DNA of 64,000 nt from Iris pallida (Eukaryota > Streptophyta > Magnoliopsida > Asparagales > Iridaceae), in NCBI GenBank assembly GCA_029216955.1, contig JANAVB010042220.1, forward strand, positions 14,802,799-14,866,798, given 5' to 3'. A program made the translations under genes and the position numbers. Below the pieces are notes generated by a model. That model made no database searches, was not told the DNA's origin, and worked only from the letters and a program-made list of their open reading frames with translations. Of the stretch, positions 49,937 to 60,281 are shown in pieces (the stretch's first letter is position 1; the number at the start of each line of letters is the position of its first letter).

Positions 49937-51236
49937 TGCCAGAGTTAAAACCAACTATCGTAGTACTAGTCTAAGTCAGGTCACTAGTAGGAATCCTCAG
50001 GGGTCTTAGCATACTTTGAAGAATTATGCTAATTGACGACCCGGGATCGATGTAAATCCTGTCAATTTCAGTAGATCCAATATACCCAGTGTAGCACAGA
50101 GGTCTGTCATGTTTGTTATGCTTCAACAACATATCTTCTTGTGTAAATATGATATTGGGAATTGCTTTCATCACACTATGACATTGCAAACACGATACTG
50201 GAGTATTATCAGGACTCTTGAGTTGAGCCAAGCATGAATCTGCCTGAAGTAAAGCTTCACTCAAAGTCTCCCTGCTTTCTCTAGAAAGACGAAGCAGTTC
50301 AAATATGGATAGTCTAGCCGGAGTATTGGCTAACTGAGCTAGAATATCAAATTTGTAAGGTTTCATCACCACCCCCTGACTGGAAGCAGACTTCAATGGA
50401 ACGTCAAAGCGTACTGCTTTCTGTTTTTCCTTTTCAACCACCGAGGGTTTAGCAGGAACAGGAGAAGGTTGAGCTGGTAGTGTTTCCACTACATCTTCTG
50501 CTTCTTTGGAAGATCCCGCATAATCTTTGTGATACTCCTTCCCGGATCTTGTACCAGTAAAAGTTTCTTCTTCAGACTCAAGAAAAGGAAGTACCATATT
50601 ACAGGATTTAGTCTTCCTCCCATTAGCCTTTTTCTTGTAAGGTTTGTTGTGAGGAATTTCAGAACCCAATCCAATAGTGGATTTTTGATTTTGAATTTGT
50701 AAAGGAAGTCGTATTCCTTTATCATAATTCAAACCTTCTGCCTTCTGAAAGTCATAACCCATTTTCTTCATGAGAAGGACAGATTGCGGACTGTATAGAT
50801 GAATGGGCAGTAGACTTTTAACAAATGGTTCCACAGAGGAAGAAGAAGAGATCTCTGTATCTACAGGAGAATGAGGAATAGATGTCTCTGTAACTACAGA
50901 AGGAGAAGGATTCAGGATACGAGGAAAAATTCATGTAGGAGCTTTTTTGTAAGCAGCGAAGACTTGTTGTGCCCGGTATAAAGGGATATTATTCATAGCT
51001 AACCACTGCTGATGAGTAAGCTTGAGTTTGGTAGGAGGAGCTAGACTTGGAGGATATATGTTCAATCCTCTTAGTCTATCTTCCAAAGGAGTACCATCCC
51101 ATAGATAATCTGAATCGTCGGGATCTGGAATAACATGAAAAATCATGTTGCAGGTTTTGACTTTCTTGCCTTTCTTGGATTTTGAAGTTTTACTTTCATT
51201 TTCCAATTCAGATACTAAGTCAGGATGTACCCACAA
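49937..51236 (-). pseudogene. Pre-protease region, G-patch-like motif and protease N-terminus (Tat-1)
   Basis: Minus-strand frame with one internal TGA (50931-50933). The first part (51236-50934) holds WVHPDLVSELENESKTSKSK and KLTHQQWLAMNNIPLYRAQQ. After the stop comes a G-patch-like motif (MKKMGYDFQKAEGLNYDKG, residues about 23-56 of the frame ending at 49971), a Ser/Lys-rich linker, then CYTGYIGSTEIDRIYIDPGS. The last contains the retropepsin active site DPGSS (normally D-S/T-G, here with Pro at the second position). A TAG at 49971-49973 and TekA-2 end it. A frameshift near 51220 separates it from gag. Confidence 0.85.
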
Positions 51237-52996
51237 AATTTTACTATTTTTAAGGTAAGAGGCAGCAATCCTTCATTTTCTTCTCTAGGAGGCGGGATAT
51301 TCACAATCTTCATCGTCGCCTTCGGGATTGGGATGATTCCATCTGCTACTTGCTGTGGAGGAAAATCCCCGAATTGAAGGGAAACTATATTGGTTGTAAC
51401 CGCATGGTCATCATCAGTTAAGGCGATAGCACCACCATTTATCAGCTCTTGGATTTTCTTCTTCAGGACATAGCAAGCACTGGTAGGATGATTAATGTAT
51501 CTATGATTGATACAATATTTGGGATTCTCAGTCAGATTCACCTTATTAGGCCTCTTTGGCTCTGGAATCTGAAGTTTGCCACTCTTCACCAGACATTGAA
51601 ATATCCCTGGGATATCACTCTCATCAAAAGAGTATTCTTCCTTTGGCCTAGAAAATTCCTGACTATTCGGTGTTATTTTATTCTTGGAAAGATTAACCAT
51701 GAGGGTATCTTTTCCTTTCACATTACGATTACCGGGGTTATTACCAGGATTACTTTTCTTTCCTCTATCATCTGAGGCGAAAATTATCCCATGTTCACGA
51801 GCCAACCTACTATTGGTCTCGGCAGAAACTGCTGCTATGATGAACGAAGCCCAATCTGTGAATTGGGAACCCATAAAAACAGTAATAGATGGTCGCAGAT
51901 TCATCTTGCATGTATCAATGAGTGCTGAATCTGGCATGCCAGGAGGCATCTTTAAAGTAGCTTGTCGGAAGCATTCGATGAATGTCCGAGTATCTTCTTT
52001 CTCCTTTTGTTTGATTTCTATTAAGGAGGACATGTTCATGTCCATACCTCCTTTATAGAAGCGGGAGAGAAACATTGCCTTAAATTCGTCGAAAGACGAA
52101 ATGCAATTGTCTGGTAAACTTCGATACCAATCATAAGCCGAACCCGTCAAGCAACCAATGAACACTCAAGTGAGAAGAGCATCATTTTTCTGCAGATGTA
52201 CAGTCATAATATCAAAATAATTGATATATTGACTAGGAGAAGCCCTCCCATCAAACAATACCATGGATTGTGGCTTAAATTTTGGTAGAAAGGGTACATC
52301 ATTCCAATGAGGAGGATAAGGTTGCTTAATCCCTAACCTCTGGAGTTGATCCTTGTGCCTCAAGACTTCAAACTGTGCTTTGAGTTCACGCACTGCTTGA
52401 ATGGCCTCACTAGTTTGCGGAAGTACATTTGATTGAATAGTTATTAGATGTACCATAATCCCTACCGGAGATGGTACATCTTCTGGAATAATAGGATCTG
52501 GAGATGCAGAATTTTGATTAACAGCAGGCTCCTGAACATTCAAAGGTATATCAGCCCCTTGACTATCTTGAGTTTGTGCCGCTACTGGTACTGATGTTAT
52601 TACTGTCGGCTGAGCAGTTTGCTGATTCAATATTATCTGATGCATATTTTGCACCATGTTAAGCATGTCTTTCAGTGATTACTCAACGGCAGTGAGACGC
52701 TATTCTGTATTAACAGATGAGGTCTCTGGTTCATCTCCAACAGCATAGGATTCAACCTTTCTTGAAGATATAGAAGGATCAGTATAGAAGTATGAATCGA
52801 CACTGTCAGTCTTGGACTCAAAAGATTGAGTACCCCCAGCTTCTGAATCAGAAGTCTGTATTTGTCTTTGTCTTCTTGATCGAGTGTTCTGATATACTCC
52901 CTCAAAAGAATCAAGAAGTCTTTTGAACTGTTGCTGACCTGGGGTTTGGGACGTATTTCGTCTTAGACGTCGTCCTCTGTTAGTATGAGATGCCAT
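51215..52996 (-). pseudogene. gag of Tat-1
   Basis: Minus-strand capsid gene, packaging element RNA into virus-like particles. The best start is the ATG at 52994-52996 (MASHTNRGRRLRRNTSQTPG). One frame runs to 51215, interrupted by TAG (52700), TAA (about 52681) and TGA (52166-52168). Seen in order: a Gln/Pro-rich N-terminal part, PPHWNDVPFLPKFKPQSMVL, then the retrotransposon gag domain (GSAYDWYRSLPDN, MFLSRFYKGGMDMNMSSLIE, FIECFRQATLKMP). A CHHC knuckle CINHRYINHPTSAC follows, as in other Tat gags. The frame shifts near 51220 into the protease region. Confidence 0.88.
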
Positions 52997-53392
52997 GTTA
53001 ACTGACACATATGATAACTTATGTTCTTGGTCTTCAGTTTGTTGTTGAGACACATTAAAACTCAATCGATCAAAAACTGACCATTTTGAAGCCGAACAAC
53101 AACAATTGATTACAACCTGGTGATAATCACAATGATGTTTTTCTTGGAGAAATGTCACCGGAGATTGTCTATTCTTACGCTTTTGCAATAGCAATTCACG
53201 TAAGTCAGAAGGAGTGGAGGGAGTAGTCTTCTTTGTTACATTTGGGGTAGAAAAATGTTTAGTCCCCTGTGTATAAAGAAGATTACTGGCTGCATTCGCA
53301 GAACCAAATTGTACATTTCTACGCGTTTGGAGTTGTGTGCATAAATCTTGAGATTTTTTAGCACGAAGGACTCCATTTTTATTGCGTGTAAT

Positions 53393-54145
53393 TTATAGAT
53401 TTGGTACTTTGCGTAGAGCAGTATAAGAAGGCTGTTGGTGTAGAACTGAAGCTTTACCAACAATATTTTTACGCTGCACACGTTTAGGTACATTCACATT
53501 AGATGTAAAAACATCATTGCGAATTTTATCTACACTGTCAAAGACAGGAGATTTATCTTTACGCATAGAGCGTAAAAATTGGTTATCTACCACGTCACAG
53601 ATGGGAGATTTTGTTTTAAGCGAGGAGCGTAATTTATTTGAGCCTGCCACGTCACCGACGGAAGACTGATTTTTACACCCAGAAGCATAATCGTTAGAGT
53701 CTGCCCCATTACAAATGGGAGACTCATCTTTATGTACTGAGCATAAAATTTGGTTTTTACCCACTGAGCGTAAAACCTGGTTCTTATGCAGTGGGCGTGA
53801 AACCTGATTATTTTCACCGTTACAAACGGGAGATAGATCGTCACACTTTGAGTGCAACTCTGAAGTAAGGACTGCCTCGTTACGAATGGGAGTCCCTACG
53901 ACAGGAGTGGGAAGAATTCCCTTGCCACTAGCAGCAATAGAGAGATCAGAAGCTATTTTGGATTTAGGAATCCAAACTTTTCGTGCTTTGCGAGATTTTT
54001 GAACATTGGAGTAGCGAGAACCACCCCCAGTTCGGAGCATCCCTTCATAAACAGTCTGGTCGAAGTGTACAACCAGAGTCTTCTTTGTCGATCCAATCGA
54101 CACATCATCGTATTGAACAATTGCCTCCTCGTCAGAGGAGAAGGT
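53393..54145 (-). CDS. Tat-1 leader open frame with repeated peptide
   Basis: A long minus-strand frame between the primer-binding site and gag, open for about 250 codons to 53393; the same frame even reads through the primer site. There is no ATG near its start. The central part repeats a degenerate unit such as NQVLRSVGKN, NQILCSVHKD, NKLRSSLKTK and NQFLRSMRKD, encoded by DNA containing the GCGTAAA/TTTACGC motif found in the LTR. No domain was recognised. Ogre relatives carry an extra ORF upstream of gag, so it may be homologous, or the frame may be a by-product of the repeats. Confidence 0.45.
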   Translation of the reverse strand, partial: TFSSDEEAIVQYDDVSIGSTKKTLVVHFDQTVYEGMLRTGGGSRYSNVQKSRKARKVWIPKSKIASDLSIAASGKGILPTPVVGTPIRNEAVLTSELHSKCDDLSPVCNGENNQVSRPLHKNQVLRSVGKNQILCSVHKDESPICNGADSNDYASGCKNQSSVGDVAGSNKLRSSLKTKSPICDVVDNQFLRSMRKDKSPVFDSVDKIRNDVFTSNVNVPKRVQRKNIVGKASVLHQQPSYTALRKVPNL

Positions 54146-54147
54146 CG

Positions 54148-54166
54148 TTCCCCAGCAGAGTCGCCA
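54148..54166 (-). other. Primer-binding site of Tat-1 (tRNA-Arg type)
   Basis: The minus strand reads TGGCGACTCTGCTGGGGAA, three bases from the 5' LTR. The match to a tRNA whose 5' acceptor strand is GACTCTG fits tRNA-Arg, the primer reported for Ogre-type elements. Confidence 0.8.
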
Positions 54167-54169
54167 TTT

Positions 54170-55288
54170 TGTTTCACTTAACAAAATGCCAGGAGAATTG
54201 GCTTTTGAAAATAAAATAAAAAAAGTACAAGAAGTACAAATTTGATTCTGGGAAAGTATTGCTGTAGAAGTCTGATCTGTAAATGATCACTTTGTTCCTT
54301 GGACCATACGATGATGATGAAGATCGCTGCTTGAAGATGAACAACTTGGAAGAACGAAGTCACCAGAAAGGTATCGACGCACTTGGGCACTGATGGCGAG
54401 GCCGAATGCTTTCCTGCTTTGCTTCACTCTGTTCTGAAAGAAAGGTTGAAGAAGAATGCTCTAGAGAATCAAAAATCTCTGAGTTCTAATCTCTCTGTCT
54501 TCTCTCCTGTCTCTGTGTGTGTGTATCTGAGAAAAATAAGTCTATTTATATACTTGGGCTCTTGTGCGTAAAAACTCAGCAAAAGTTCCGTCTTTATGCT
54601 AACAACTGCCACCCATGACCGAAGTCATCCTCTGTATATGTTGATACTTGTCCCATCATTTCAGTAAGAATAGGATGCACGTACACACGTTCTTCGAGAT
54701 GTATGGCATAAAAGCCATGTAGGCAGACCACGTTCTCAACTGATGAAGAAGAATAGGGCGTAAAACAACCCCAATGTACTCTGAGCGTAAAGCAGTGGAC
54801 TAGGCGTAAAACAGCCCTGTCATAGATTTCCCGCGTAAAGTGGTTATTAAATAACCTTGAGCGTAAAGTAGCCCAAATAGACTTTACGCACACGTCAACT
54901 TTCGAGCGTAAAAACTTATATAGTCTCCGTGCGTAAAAAAAGCCATAGTGTGAGCGTAAAGTAGCTCAGTCCACATACTAAACGACAACATTGGTCTCTG
55001 TATAAAACAAATCCCTTCAAAATCTATGGTATATGCCATCATCAATATCTTCATGTCAGACTTTGCATTAAATGCGAGACTTTGACAGCTTTGTCTAGCG
55101 TAAAAGGAGGGTTAGCCTATCTTAGGCGTAAAACCATTGTCTTGAGCCTGGCTGTTTTAGGCATAAAAGCGATTAGCCTTGTCTTGGGCGTAAAGTATTT
55201 AACCTCTCTGCGGCGTAAAGTAGATCAATTTGAGTAGAATGATCTATCACTTTGACTCATTATGTGAAGCACTTTTTACACTCCTACA
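54170..55288 (-). repeat. Tat-1 5' LTR
   Basis: 1119 bp, same termini as the 3' LTR. TATA box at 54543-54552 (minus). U3 (54553-55288) carries the GCGTAAA array with more intact copies than the 3' LTR, for example at 54802 and 54861. Confidence 0.95.
54543..54552 (-). promoter_or_regulatory. TATA box of Tat-1 5' LTR
   Basis: TATATAAATA on the minus strand; expected promoter of the gag-pol transcript. Confidence 0.65.
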
Positions 55289-55293
55289 GGAAT
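55289..55293. repeat. Right target-site duplication of Tat-1 (GGAAT)
   Basis: Perfect copy of 31735-31739. Confidence 0.95.
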
Positions 55294-55876
55294 AAGCAAT
55301 CAATGTAATTTGATGTACGATGTAAACCTATCATGTAAGTGCCATGAGATATTAGAGCGTTATGTGATCGACTTGGGTCAAGATCAGGCTATTCCATTTG
55401 ACCGGCTATGCACAGGTAGTATAATAGTATAGGGATCAGGCCGGCCAAAATAGAAAGCTTTGCACAAGTAGTATAAGGTTAGGCTACACCATACATGTGG
55501 TGAGGGTGGAGCTATACACAAGTAATAAACAAGTAGGGGTAATGATCACATAACCTCTAATAACTCCCCATAACCGAGTAGTATAATGATTCCAGACATG
55601 ACAGGTGATTCCAGACATGACAGGTCATGACATGGGATTCAAAGAGCAGGGGGCTAGTCCATTCCAAATTGGTGTCTATACAAGTACAGGAAACAATATC
55701 GAACAATGTACTCATATACCAGGTAAACCAATTGGTTTGTTGGATATTACTTTGTGATATTTACTTTGTTGGTATTTTTATTGTGATATTTACTTTGTGA
55801 TATCTGCGACGGGGATGACAAATATACCTACGCTGGGTTATAAGAGATGATCTGATATACAAAGGAGGTGTTGCCC
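55294..55876 (-). repeat. TekB-like LTR, middle part
   Basis: Continuation of the LTR broken at 31739. No gene. TTTACTTTGT(T/G) words repeat near 55750-55800. Similarity to TekB-1 is low here. Confidence 0.5.
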
Positions 55877-55995
55877 AATTTTTTTAAAAATATGTTTGGT
55901 ATTTTTGTCATGATGTGTGTCTGTGTAAACATGTGTCTGTGTAAACACAGACACACAGCATAACAAAAATATCAAACATATTATTTTTTAAAAAA
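55877..55995. repeat. Foldback (inverted repeat) of about 120 bp
   Basis: AATATGTTTGGTATTTTTGT and TGTGTGTCTGTGT on the left arm pair with ACACAGACACACA and ACAAAAATATCAAACATATT on the right arm. The outer T-run and A-run extend the stem. It resembles a MITE-like hairpin, but no target duplication was identified. Confidence 0.7.
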
Positions 55996-56462
55996 ATTTA
56001 ATATATGCGATGTTTAGCGACGTTTTACGACGTATAGCGACGTAAACCGACGTCGCTAATTAGCGCCGTCACGTCGCTATCCGTCATAATCCATCGCTCA
56101 GTAGCTGACGTGGCATAGAGTTGACGTCGCTAATTTGGTCGCCATACGTTGCTAAACTACTGACGTGGCATGCATGCCATGTCAGCAGATAAAAAGGAAT
56201 GATGTCGCTACGTAGTCGTACTACGTCACTAATATGGCAAAGTTCCTATTCGTCGCCCTCCGTCGCCAAATTTGTGACGACCCAGCGACATTGTCGTGAC
56301 GTCGCAAACAGCAACGTAGGGCGACGAATTTGTCATATGCGACTAGCTTTTTCGTGACCTTCATTTTTCGTCGCTAAAGTCGTCGCTAATTACCTTTAGC
56401 GACGTATTTTCCTTAATTAGCGACGTATCTGGACGTCGCTAATCTGCCTTATTTTAGTAGTG
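55996..56462 (-). mobile_element. CACTA-like DNA transposon end with GCGACG subterminal repeats
   Basis: The right border, read inward on the minus strand, begins CACTACTAAAATAAGGC, typical of plant CACTA transposons. Inside are many copies of TAGCGACG / CGTCGCTA in both orientations, for example AATTAGCGACGTA and GACGTCGCTAA. Such subterminal repeats are where the family's transposase binds. No transposase gene and no matching CACTA left end are visible, so this is a truncated or non-autonomous copy. CAA (56463-56465) may be the 3-bp duplication but its partner was not found. Confidence 0.75.
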
Positions 56463-57795
56463 CAAGAATGACATCTCATGACGAGATTCTCGTATACATG
56501 TTTGTGTATCTACGTGTCGAGAATCAAGTATAACACTATAACTGAATCAGATATAGTAGATATCAAAGCAATGAAAACTATTAGATAATGTACTTGTCTG
56601 AGGTCCTGAGCTGAGAAAATCGAAACTACAAACCACTCAATGAGCCATGAAAGGTCAACTCGCACAACAGTCTCCTATTACTAAAACAAACATTACCAAC
56701 GTTCTCAGAATGGTCAAATTAGCTAGAATAGCCTATCCATAAGTCCAATTCTGGACACAAAGGCAAAACGGTAATTTTGGGCCAAAACGATGTCCGCCGT
56801 TAGACCTGCTTTGCACCGAAAAGCATAACGATATCTAAAGTCAACAAACTATATGTCTACAGGTCTGGTTTGATGAGACGAACCCAACCGTATGTCCAAA
56901 GTAAGATTCCGGTGGGTCATGCACAAATTTGCCTGTTGGATCGGGTCGCGAGTCCGCCAAAATAGCGTTCCGATCGACCTTCTAAGAATCGGACCAAACT
57001 TGACATACAGGACCAGAAAAATGATACGATCCAGTTGGCATAAGTTTCATCTTGATGTGACGAATGTACACAAAGTAATTAACAAATTTACAACAAGGTC
57101 GATACGGTAAATTTTGACGGATACGCATCAAATTCGTCGCGCACACGCGATCAACTTGAATTCCGTCAAATTCCACAAGTCCGTGAAGTCGATACGCACC
57201 TTTTGATGCTTTCCGTTCGCAACCACACCGTCCGATTTGGCAGAACGTACGTCGTATCGGGACAATTTTACTAAAAATTTAGTTTGAAAACAAGTTTTTT
57301 TCAATCTTCACAAACTAATAACTTTCTGTATAATGCATGAAAATTAAATCTATAAGAAGGGTTTTTGATCTCCTATATGTTTTCTACAAGTCTCTTTAGA
57401 AGGTTTTTTAAGGTTCGCGGTATTCTGGTCGCAAATATACCGTCAAGTTGGTGTTTCGGGACAGTTTCTAACGTCCAATAAATCAAATTTTTGTCGATTT
57501 TGGAACTCGTTTTTCATCGCACATGATGCGAACTAATACAAACTATTTAAAGGGAATTAAAGGTGTACAGGTTAGGATCATACCGGAAGAAATGGCTCAG
57601 GAATTGATCGAGCGAGCCCCGCGAAACGTCGCTTCGAAGTCGGCTCCACAGTGCTCGCTGCTGCTGTCAAACGTGCGTGCGCGCACGTGTTCCGGCCAAC
57701 GGCGGTGTCTCTGGCTGTCATGGTGGCGGCGATGGGTCGTAGGGAAGGCGGGGAGGTGTGCGGCTAGTGTTTGGGTTAGGGTTTCGATAAAAAAA

Positions 57796-57842
<47 letters not shown>

Positions 57843-57860
57843 ACGAATTATTAACCAAGG
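56463..57860 (-). repeat. TekB-like LTR, right part
   Basis: Words such as TAATGTACTTG and AGTCTCCTATTA follow the TekB-1 order (8650-8730). It then diverges into GC-richer LTR-like sequence with no supported gene. A (CT)n run lies at 57791-57841. The open frame 57523-57843 ends in (SL)n from that microsatellite and was not accepted. Confidence 0.45.
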
Positions 57861-58052
57861 GGTTTCGGGTTCGAATATAGCTCAGGTTGTGCTCTCCCCT
57901 TCATATGTGGGCTTGGGCTCGGGAGAAGCAGCTTGCTGCTGGGTTGTGTATACGTGTGTGTGTGTGTGTGTGTTTAATGTTTGATTTCTTTTTCTTTCTT
58001 TATTCCTTTCTTTCTTTCTTTATACTTTATACTTTATATATATAATTAATAG

Positions 58053-58116
<64 letters not shown>

Positions 58117-58244
58117 CCTTAAATAAATAAATACCCAACAATATATATACAAATAAAATCTGAATTATTTATCAATAAAACAAAATATTTTATATTCTAT
58201 ATTTATTGAATATATTAAAAGTTTTTATAAATAAAACTCTATTG

Positions 58245-58306
<62 letters not shown>

Positions 58307-58309
58307 GTA
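57861..58309. repeat. Microsatellite-rich stretch
   Basis: Contains (GT)n at 57954-57973, CTTT-rich tracts near 57990-58035, and (TA)n at about 58058-58114 and 58249-58303. No gene. Confidence 0.8.
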
Positions 58310-58533
58310 AATGACCATATTAGCCCTATCCAGGATAGTGGTGGTGACACAGGCTGTCATCATGCTTAGGCTTCAGCATTAAATGCCTGGAGCCGTCGCT
58401 TCATTAAAGTTGATCTTAATTCCTCATTTCCAGGGTACGGTCATCATGATCCCAACTTTTTGTCCCCACGTTGTTCGAAGAGTTCCCTCGATCACGAAGC
58501 GTTTCGTCTTTTTTCGCTGACGTGGCTGCACCC

Positions 58534-58540
58534 TATAAGT
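58534..58540 (+). promoter_or_regulatory. TATA box of Tat-3 antisense gene
   Basis: TATAAGT in GCACCCTATAAGTAGGGG, 106 bp before the ATG at 58646, preceded by GACGTGGC. Confidence 0.55.
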
Positions 58541-58645
58541 AGGGGTTGTTAGGAAGAGAGAAAAACTTTCTTGCTTTCACCTACCTTCTTACAGAAGCTT
58601 TTCGTCAGAGTCTTCTTCTTCTTTCAAACCCTAACTTTTCCCGTT

Positions 58646-58877
58646 ATGGCTCCCAAGAAATCAAGAATCCTGAAAGCTCCCGCGGTGAGCTCCAAGAAGA
58701 CTAGCGGGGCAGCGGCTAGCCCCCGACCGGATGCAGTGACTGTGCGGCAGACTAGAGTGTCGTCCACGAGACAAGTCGGGGAGGCTACTTGTCAGGCCAA
58801 AGGGAAGCAGTTGGCCTCTGAAGTCGTCGTCGTTGAGCAAGCTCCTATTGTAGGGGATGTGCGGATACCCGTTGTTG
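58646..58877 (+). CDS. Tat-3 antisense gene, exon 1 (MAPKK start)
   Basis: Begins MAPKKSRILKAPAVSSKKTS, very basic and Ser/Ala-rich, perhaps nuclear targeting. The ATG has no upstream competitor after the CT-rich leader and follows a TATA box. The frame could run on to 58912. However, GTAGATG at 58878 is a plausible splice donor, and joining to the acceptor TTTGTTTGTTTAG (ends 59264) keeps the frame into the long ORF at 59265-59848. Tat-1 ORF 1 starts with the same MAPKK. Exon structure is an inference from sequence. Confidence 0.55.
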
Positions 58878-59264
58878 GTAGATGTCTGATTGTTATTGAC
58901 TTCTTGGTTTGATGATGCATATGAGCATCGACTCTTAGGAGCGTCGTTTTAAAGATATGCTGATGTTTTTTTCTTGCTGATGCGCATGGACACCACTCTT
59001 CTGGTTGGTGTTCCGAAGATGTGCTAAAGTTCTGTCGACTGACGCGCATAGTTATTACTTTTCATAAAGTATCGAGTAGACGCTAAAGCTTTGTGCAATC
59101 AATATCGACGCGTAGCGTCTTCTATAAAGTACCTATGCGGAAGTATGTCAGCCGATGTGTGGTGCACTTTGATAATGCCTGTGCGGATTCTTCCTGCAAG
59201 GGCCACCTAGATACCTTCTTTTTATGGCATAGTACTTTCGTTTGACACATTTTTGTTTGTTTAG
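58878..59264 (+). other. Putative intron of Tat-3 antisense gene
   Basis: 387 bp, GT at 58878-58879 and AG at 59263-59264 after a T-rich tract, phase 1. Joining restores one continuous frame. The interval is T-rich with stops in all frames, as expected of a plant intron. Alternative: two separate genes. Confidence 0.5.
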
Positions 59265-59848
59265 TTCTTGTGTCCTTGTCTCTCTTCGAGGAAATTCTCT
59301 TTGTATTAATGGGTTGTGCTATTGGTAAAGACATCGACGAGGTGCTCACCCACTCTATTGAACAGTTGATTGCATATGGTCAACCGAGAGGCCGACTAGC
59401 CATGATTCGGGATCAACAGCCCGTATACTTTCGTCATATGATGGATCGAGCCAAGTTGTCTTTTCCGTCTAATACTGAAATAGAGATCAACCGGCCTCTG
59501 TTCATAGCTTTGTTGGAGTTACTTAACCACCATACCGGGACATGCTTCAACCCTTATGGAGAGATGGGTTTGTCCTTTCATGAGATGCGTGCCATCTCGA
59601 AGTTGCCATGGGGTGACGTACCATATGAGGAACATACCCCTTGTAAGGAGGAATTTTGGGTGTTGGAGAACCAGTATCCCGAGATGATGGCTGTGTATAA
59701 GAAGTTGTTTTGCCACCACCAAGTATGCATGTGCATAGGTGGGGCACAGGCTTTGCCATACATCAAGGCCTGGGTGGATTATATTTTCATAAAGCACCCA
59801 TCGATTGTAAGGAATGTTCATTTTACTGCGCCGGACATATACTACTGA
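59265..59848 (+). CDS. Tat-3 antisense gene, exon 2 (plant-mobile-domain-like)
   Basis: About 193 residues in frame with exon 1. The core reads RPLFIALLELLNHHTGTCFN, GEMGLSFHEMRAISKLPWGD and VPYEEHTPCKEEFWVLE, then a Cys-containing helix and ALPYIKAWVDYIF. The pattern of an F-GEMGL(S/T)--E---I--LP-G-P-Y block recalls the plant mobile domain/aminotransferase-like proteins carried by plant transposable elements, including antisense genes of Tat elements. That link is by pattern only and I am not certain of it. The frame stops at TGA near 59846; a one-base shift there leads into the next frame (TDEVDDMMAEAG). Confidence 0.5.
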
Positions 59849-60281
59849 TGAAGTAGATGATATGATGGCCGAAGCGGGGGTATCTGTTCCCTCAGTAGAT
59901 GCCGAGGGGAGGCCTACCTCCAGAGTTCATCATTACTTCTGTCAGAATCTGATTGCTTTGAGTTCGAAAGCGACTTTAGCCGCCTTTCTGATGATATGGC
60001 TACGGAGGGCCGTAGTTCTCGGAGGTTCTGGGCCTGCGAGACGGCTCAGTCAGGACTTGATTCTGCCTGCTGTGAGGCTAGCCTTTCGATATTCCTTGGC
60101 TCTGCTGCGGGCCATAGTATGTGACATCTTGCGTGGTTTGCGAGAATTTTCTACGAGGATAATAAAGCTTCGCAGGGGGATGGAGATAACTCCATTGGGA
60201 ATTGGGTGCTTACTCAGAGGTTATATGGACATGGTAAACATAGAATCCTTTGGTGGTAGACTTTTCCTTACTCAGAGGTGA
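59840..60281 (+). pseudogene. Tat-3 antisense gene, frameshifted C-terminal part
   Basis: Open plus-strand frame entered after a frameshift near 59840-59850. It encodes TDEVDDMMAEAGVSVPSVDA followed by a helical Leu/Ala-rich segment (LSSKATLAAFLMIWLRRAVV, LILPAVRLAFRYSLALLRAI). It overlaps the first copies of the AGAGGTTATATGGAC repeat at its 3' end, so the true stop was probably before 60216. No domain recognised. Confidence 0.4.

Larger units (their letters stand above)
31740..55288 (-). mobile_element. Tat-1: Tat/Retand-like Ty3/gypsy retrotransposon with antisense genes
   Basis: Complete minus-strand element with perfect GGAAT duplication and two 1119-bp LTRs. Without the nested TekA-2 and its duplication it is about 14.3 kb. 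On the minus strand the order is 5' LTR, tRNA-Arg-type primer site, leader frame, gag, protease, reverse transcriptase, RNase H, archaeal-type RNase H, integrase, then a 3-kb block with plus-strand genes, polypurine tract and 3' LTR. The dual RNase H and the antisense genes before the 3' LTR are marks of the Tat lineage (Retand, Grande, Ogre relatives). Several stops, two frameshifts and the TekA-2 insertion make it defective. Confidence 0.95.

Noticed and set aside
57523..57843. 106-residue plus-strand frame
   Set aside because: It ends in an SL repeat from a (CT)n microsatellite and shows no recognisable domain.
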